NCBI GenBank assembly: GCA_002179805.1
Contig: NAVB01001369.1
Coordinates: 1-15,621 of the forward strand
Direction: 5' to 3'
Length of the DNA stretch: 15,621 nucleotides
From: Acanthamoeba lenticulata
Taxonomy: Eukaryota > Discosea > Longamoebia > Acanthamoebidae
In this document: positions 9,899 through 15,621 of the stretch, in pieces
Layout of the letters: every line of letters begins with the position of its first letter
Numbering within the stretch: position 1 is the stretch's first letter
The notes under the pieces: generated by a model
What the model saw: the letters and a program-made list of their open reading frames with translations, nothing else
Database searches by the model: none
What the model was told of the DNA's origin: nothing
Program-made: the position numbers and the translations under genes

Positions 9899-10381
9899 GG
9901 GTTCGTAACGTGCACGCAGGTGGAGCGTATGTTTTGGTCGTGGTCTGTGGTGGTTTGCGAATGACAACGCTTCTCTTCCTTTTGACTCCTAACGACAAGG
10001 CCCGGGTCTTGTCGTTAGGAGTCACTTTCTGGTCTTCTGCAGATGTTGTTGGGACGCCAGTGCGTGGAGGTGGTCCACCTGCGCAACCCGGCTTTGTCCT
10101 GGTTACAAGCGTGACTCCTCCCACTCGCCCTTTGGGGTAAAACGGCAAGCCGAGCCACAGCGTGCTCCCGGTGCCCGGAAAGAACGTTTCAGTTTCTTGT
10201 GCTTTTCACCACGGCCAAAACTCAAACACAAGGAATCATGAAGAAACAAACGACACGGGTACCTGTCCAATTCATTTGCATGCACATCTCACTGCACCGC
10301 GCTTCTCCTGCAACTGTCTATTCGCAACAATTCTGAGATCAATGCAATCAAACCAAGTAAATTGAATAAAAAGCTAAATCG
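9899..10381. promoter_or_regulatory. Divergent promoter region, VOC / AKR7-type genes
   Basis: About 480 bp between divergent start codons, with no convincing gene. It contains the palindrome 9983-10024 and three copies of TGACTCCT: 9983-9990 plus, 10024-10017 minus and 10112-10119 plus. TGACTC is the core of AP-1/Gcn4-type bZIP sites. AT content rises toward the AKR start, with TTGAATAAAAAG about 10 bp before the ATG. Confidence 0.45.
9983..10024. repeat. Perfect inverted repeat, 17-bp arms, 8-bp loop
   Basis: Left arm TGACTCCTAACGACAAG (9983-9999), loop GCCCGGGT (10000-10007) and right arm CTTGTCGTTAGGAGTCA (10008-10024), the exact reverse complement. The loop itself contains the palindrome CCCGGG. 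It lies 85 bp upstream of the VOC start. It may be a paired binding site for a dimeric regulator or a short mobile-element remnant. No T-run follows, so it is not an obvious terminator. Confidence 0.9.
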
Positions 10382-11914
<1,533 letters not shown>

Positions 11915-11917
<3 letters not shown>

Positions 11918-11937
11918 CGTCACGATGCTTGACGTCA
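11915..11937. promoter_or_regulatory. Two perfect CRE octamers (TGACGTCA) 15 bp apart
   Basis: TGACGTCA at 11915-11922 and 11930-11937, within a direct repeat of GCTTGACGTCAC. The first octamer starts with the TGA stop codon of the AKR7-type gene. They lie 84-106 bp upstream of the ALG2 ATG, a promoter-proximal position. CRE octamers are recognised by CREB/ATF-type bZIP proteins; use in this organism is inferred. Confidence 0.55.
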
Positions 11938-11964
11938 CGCTGGTGCTGCGGCAACGGCAACGGA

Positions 11965-11970
11965 AATAAA
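11965..11970 (+). terminator. Poly(A) signal of the AKR7-type gene
   Basis: AATAAA 48 bp after the stop codon, in the 103-bp gap before the ALG2 start. An A-rich then T-rich stretch (11970-12002) follows. Confidence 0.55.
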
Positions 11971-12020
11971 AGAACAAAGAAGAAAAAAAGACACTTTTTT
12001 TTGCACACATTTCACAAAAG

Positions 12021-13994
12021 ATGGACGTGCCGATCGTGGCTGTGCTGGTTGCCCTGCTAGCTGGCGCGCTCATGTGGCTCGTCTTGGGCGGCCTCTGGGC
12101 CTGGACGCTTCGTGGCAGCTCTGCTCCTCGCCGTACGCACAACATGAACGCGATCCACTACAATTGTTTTGATTTTTTTAACCTTGGCCCTGTGCAGAGC
12201 ATAGCCAACGAAATAACATGCGTGTGGCGTTCATCCACCCTGACCTCGGAATTGGTTTGCCTTCACCACCTTCATGTTGTCCTAGCCTGCATTATTGATA
12301 GGAAACACCACAGGAGGAGCTGAGCGCCTTGTTGTAGACGCCGCGTTGGGGCTGCAGCAAGCTGGGCATGAGGTGGTCATCTTCACATCTCATCACGACC
12401 CCAACCACTGCTTCGATGAGACGCGCAATGGTGCGTACTTCTTCGTGCGGTACCCACCTCCGGCCACTTCTCACTTGCAATTGTGATGCAGGCACGCTGC
12501 GCGTCATTGTGCACGGCGATGCTCTACCTCGCTCGCTTGGCGGTCGGTTCAAGGCCTTCTTCGCTTACCTGCGCAACGTATGTTCCGCCAATAGCTCGCC
12601 TCTTCTTCGTCTTTGGGAACTTAGGCGCTGGTGAGGGCCCACAGTTCTACTTGGCGTTCGTGTTGGTCCGTAGCAATCACGGTGGATACTATGACGCCAT
12701 CTTCGTGGACGCCATATCAGCTTCCATCCCCATCCTGAAGCTAACCGGAGCCAAGGTGCACCTTGCTCTCTACCTCCTTGTCTTTGCTCTGCTCGCCTCT
12801 TTCGGTCCTCCCGCCTCTGAGCTTCGCTATTACATCAGATTTTGTTCTACTGCCACTTTCCCGATCGCGAGCTGTGCACCGATCGCCGCTCGCTTCTTAA
12901 GCGCCTCTACCGTTTGCCCCTCGACACGTTGGAAGAAGTCACCACGGGGCAGGCCGACAAGGTGCTGGTTAACAGCCTCTACACAGCCAGCGTTTATGAC
13001 GCGACCTTCACGCGCATCGCCTCGCGCGTGCGGCCCTCTGTGCTCTACCCCGCCATCAACTTCCAGTCTTACGCGGCCTCTGAGTAAGCGCAACCCCACT
13101 TCCCTTTAAATTTATCAGCGCCTTGGCTTATGTGCACTGACACGCGTGTCCTGCGTAGGCAGTGCCGCAAGCCGCTGTTTGTGTCGTTAAACCGATACGA
13201 GCGAAAGAAGAACATCGGGCTTGCGCTCAAGGCATTTGCTCTCCTGCGCGATCGGATTCCGCACACCTTTGGCTCACTTCGCCTTGTCATCGCGGGTATG
13301 TACCTTGACCAGGTAGAATCGTCACTCGCGCTTCGATGATCACATGTCACTGCACCGACCACCAGGTGGTTACGACCCAGAGCTGGCCGAAAATGTGGAG
13401 CATTTCAAGGAGCTGAAGGCGCTCGCGCACCAGCTGGACCTCATTACCGATGATCAAATGCACTCCACGGAAGACGATGACATGGCCGGCCCACAGCAGG
13501 TCACCTTCTTGCGGTAGGTGTTGAATTGCCCACTGCAGTGAGAAATGAAGCTAAGAACATGTGCGATGATCAGATCAATCTCGAATCAGGTGCGGAACGA
13601 GCTGCTGGCGTCGTGCGCAGCCATCGTTTATACCCCGACGAACGAGCACTTTGGCATCGTGCCTGTGGAAGCCATGTACGCCCGAGCACCAGTCATCGCG
13701 TGCAACAGCGGCGGGCCCAAGGAGAGCGTCAGACATGAGGTGCCTGCTGCTTGCCTGTACCTGTGGTTAGTGTCTGAGGTTTTCGACTTACTCGGCCAGC
13801 TTGGCACACAGGTGACGGGCTTCCTGTGTGAGCCGCAACCAGAGGCCTTTGCTGAGGCGATGGTGGTGTTGGCAGAGGATCCGCAACGAGTCAAAGAGAT
13901 GGGCGACGCCGGCCACGAGCACGCCTCGGAGCGCTATTCGCTGAGCTCCTTCACACAGAAGCTCGAAGCTGCTATTCGCTCCATGTTAGCGTAG
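12021..13994 (+). CDS. ALG2: ALG2, alpha-1,3/1,6-mannosyltransferase of N-glycan precursor assembly
   Basis: GT4-family enzyme on the cytosolic face of the ER that adds the second and third mannoses to the dolichol-linked oligosaccharide from GDP-mannose. Exons 12021-12132, 12198-12254, 12314-12430, 12492-12577, 12645-12755, 12839-13083, 13159-13295, 13366-13513, 13574-13739, 13812-13994; 454 codons (453 residues). Introns are 59-83 bp, all GT..AG. Marks: [71 protein letters not shown], and the EX7E motif [13 protein letters not shown] (Glu362, Glu370), then NSGGPKES and TGFLCEP. The N-terminus has a strong hydrophobic segment (about residues 4-28), a probable membrane anchor ahead of the usual start. 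Upstream lie two CRE sites and a T8 run. Confidence 0.95.
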
Positions 13995-14279
13995 CACTAG
14001 CAATGAAGAAGGCTGAATGCATGCCTCACGCTCACGTTGTTCCCCCGGGGAAGTTGCCATGAAGCACGCTCAAGACGCGCAGTAGCCGCTTACGGAGAAA
14101 AACGGTGACCGTTAGCCCAAAGGGAAGTGCGCGAGTGGCGGAGTGACTTCTTGGGCGTTCTTCTTCCAGTTTTGACGCGCAATCAATCCAACGTTTGCAG
14201 ACTGCGCCCCTCCATTGGATGTACAGACGGTAGCGACGCGCTACTCACAATCCCTGAAGAAACACGGGGCCACAGCTCG
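13995..14279. other. Intergenic gap, ALG2 to membrane-protein gene
   Basis: 285 bp without a gene. It must hold the ALG2 3' end and the promoter of the next gene. An inverted pair ACGGT-g-ACCGT lies at about 14101-14113. No AATAAA or clear TATA box was seen. Confidence 0.4.
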
Positions 14280-15593
14280 ATGGATAAGACGCACAGAGAT
14301 GCAAGGCGACACACATCGAGAACCGGCAAGTTGAGCCAAATTCGATTAATTACGTTTACTGATGATCATGATCGATCCTACTCCTTCTACCACTTCGTCC
14401 TCTTCCTCTACATCCTCACGATTTTGCTCCTCTACACAACTTATGGCTGTTCGGAATCTTTCCCCTACGGCCGCACCTTCGTCATCTGCTCCATAGCCAT
14501 CACGGCGCTGCCCGTCCTCTTCACCTTTATCAAGGTGGCCACAGCTAGGCGAGACCAACCTATGAAGTGCGCGGTGGCCGTTATATACTTGCTCTTGGCT
14601 ACGGTGGGCTGCTACTCTATTTTCATCTATTCGGACCACTGCGACGCGGAGCTCGTCCGCTTCAATGTCTCCGTTGCTCAGCTGACCGACCCCCGCGCAA
14701 AGCTCAACCAGTACAACCTGTTCACGCTGCGCGATGGCGAGGTCATGGTAGAGCACATGGTCGTCGGCCAGGTCATTATTAAGGGCCGGTACGGCACACG
14801 CGTAACTAAATTTTATTTTAAATAGTTCAAATAATTTTATTTCAAATAGTTCTCTTCTTTTTTTATTAGTAATTTAATAATCAAAAGTTATTTTATTTTA
14901 AAATACCCCTGCTGGGGCCTCTTTTCAACAGGGAGATCGACTGTGTGGTAGCGCCTCTGGCCAGTTCAGCAGCGGTACGTGCGTTCTGCGGCGCGTGTTC
15001 AGTGCTGTTGCACCTCCCTCTTCATCACGCCTGATATCGCCGTGGTTTGGCCAGACCTTCGACCCAGCCGCGCCTGTCGGCGTGTGGGTGGCCGACTTCG
15101 CTCCTCGCCTGGACTTGGCCAACTGGGTGACGCCCATCCGGCAGCTCATCCGCGCGGATGAGAATCTTCAGCGTGCAGCCTCGAGTATCGACACTCCTCC
15201 TCAGCCGATGCTCTCTTTATCCAATCTTGCAGGTTGCTGACGGCAGATTCGGCAGGTGTAATAGAAACCGAGGTCCCCAAACATAACCTGACGATCACTC
15301 AAGCGCCTCAGATCTTCCAATGGGAGCTCTTTGACACAGTACGTACGCCCACGATAGGGACGGGACAGACCAAAGGAAGTTTTGCTCATCATCTTCTTCA
15401 TGTCCCCGCCCTCTGTTTCTTCGTGATCTAGACACCCAAGTTCGACCGGAAGAGCTTTGTCATTGCAGCCTCAATCGTTTATGGCTTGCTGGGCCTTAAC
15501 ACGCTCATCCCGCCCGTCTACTTCTACTTCCGACATACGCAAACTGCCACGCTCGAGATCACAGAGGAAACCTACCTCCTGGCGCACTCATGA
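14280..15593 (+). CDS. Unidentified multi-pass membrane protein
   Basis: Probable exons: 14280-14788, 14932-14974, 15055-15172, 15256-15338, 15432-15593, giving about 304 residues. The fourth exon's left edge is uncertain: acceptors at 15246 or 15255 both keep frame, and the donor at 15172 competes with 15184. The start is the first ATG in the frame, giving a basic N-terminus (MDKTHRDARRHTSRTGK). Predicted membrane helices lie at about 36-55, 66-86, 97-117 and 259-283. Between the third and fourth is a soluble region (about 118-255) with likely N-glycosylation sites (NVS near 129 and NLT in exon 4), which suggests a luminal or outside loop. A short tail follows helix 4 (TATLEITEETYLLAHS). I do not recognise a family. 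It could be a transporter-like or scaffold protein; function is not claimed. Confidence 0.65.
14789..14931 (+). other. AT-rich intron with internal repeats
   Basis: 143 bp, by far the most AT-rich stretch in the window. The unit ATTTTATTT(T/C)AAATAGTTC occurs twice (about 14810-14828 and 14834-14852), with a related TTATTTTATTTTAAAATA at 14888-14905. A small hairpin CCCC-TGCT-GGGG (14907-14918) lies near the acceptor TTTTCAACAG. The donor is GTACGG. Splicing restores the frame. Confidence 0.7.
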
Positions 15594-15621
15594 GAGCCAC
15601 GCGCCAGACTGTCTGTCCTCC

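Noticed and set aside
9252..10148. Long minus-strand open frame of 298 codons
   Set aside because: It reads through the VOC introns in the wrong frame. The spliced VOC gene explains the real coding parts.
13545..13573. Open frame upstream of the ALG2 ninth exon as coding
   Set aside because: Joining at the AG ending at 13573 gives [14 protein letters not shown], matching ALG2. The sequence before it is intron.
14127..14279. Earlier start for the membrane-protein gene
   Set aside because: The open frame begins with GTG, not ATG, and lacks bias before ATG 14280.

Overview
The window looks like nuclear DNA of an Acanthamoeba-type amoebozoan. The coding parts are GC-rich with strongly G/C-ending codons. 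Genes are packed tightly, and almost every gene is cut by many short introns (about 50 to 145 bp). I followed each gene exon by exon by requiring splice sites and an unbroken reading frame. The species is inferred from gene style and was not tested.

Layout, left to right. (1) 1-872, minus: glyceraldehyde-3-phosphate dehydrogenase (GAPDH), one intron, C-terminus cut by the window edge. (2) 873-1342: divergent promoter region. (3) 1343-3052, plus: ankyrin-repeat plus SET-domain protein, 7 exons. (4) 3053-4314: a disturbed stretch with a CArG/TATA-like cluster, an unidentified possible exon on the minus strand, and a frameshifted, truncated remnant related to splicing factor SPF45/RBM17 on the plus strand. 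(5) 4315-8919, plus: a large 18-exon ubiquitin ligase gene. It joins an RBR-type front half (RING1 plus IBR) through a long acidic/Ser-Arg linker to a C-terminal RING-Cys-relay module of the MYCBP2 (PHR) type. (6) 9040-9898, minus: VOC/glyoxalase-I-like protein, 3 exons. (7) 9899-10381: divergent promoter region with a 17-bp-arm palindrome. (8) 10382-11917, plus: AKR7-type aldo-keto reductase, 9 exons, one intron apparently GC-AG. (9) 12021-13994, plus: ALG2 mannosyltransferase of N-glycan assembly, 10 exons, with two perfect CRE octamers just upstream. (10) 14280-15593, plus: unidentified multi-pass membrane protein, 5 exons, the first intron strikingly AT-rich.

Most neighbours look like unrelated housekeeping genes. 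Two links are plausible. The glyoxalase-like and AKR7 genes diverge from one short region with shared TGACTC motifs, which suggests co-regulated carbonyl detoxification. ALG2 has paired CRE sites that could tie it to an ER-stress or bZIP response. The most notable item is the hybrid RBR/RCR ligase: it carries pieces of two E3 classes that both work through a cysteine-ubiquitin intermediate, has no recognisable RBR catalytic RING2, and keeps the key RCR residues.
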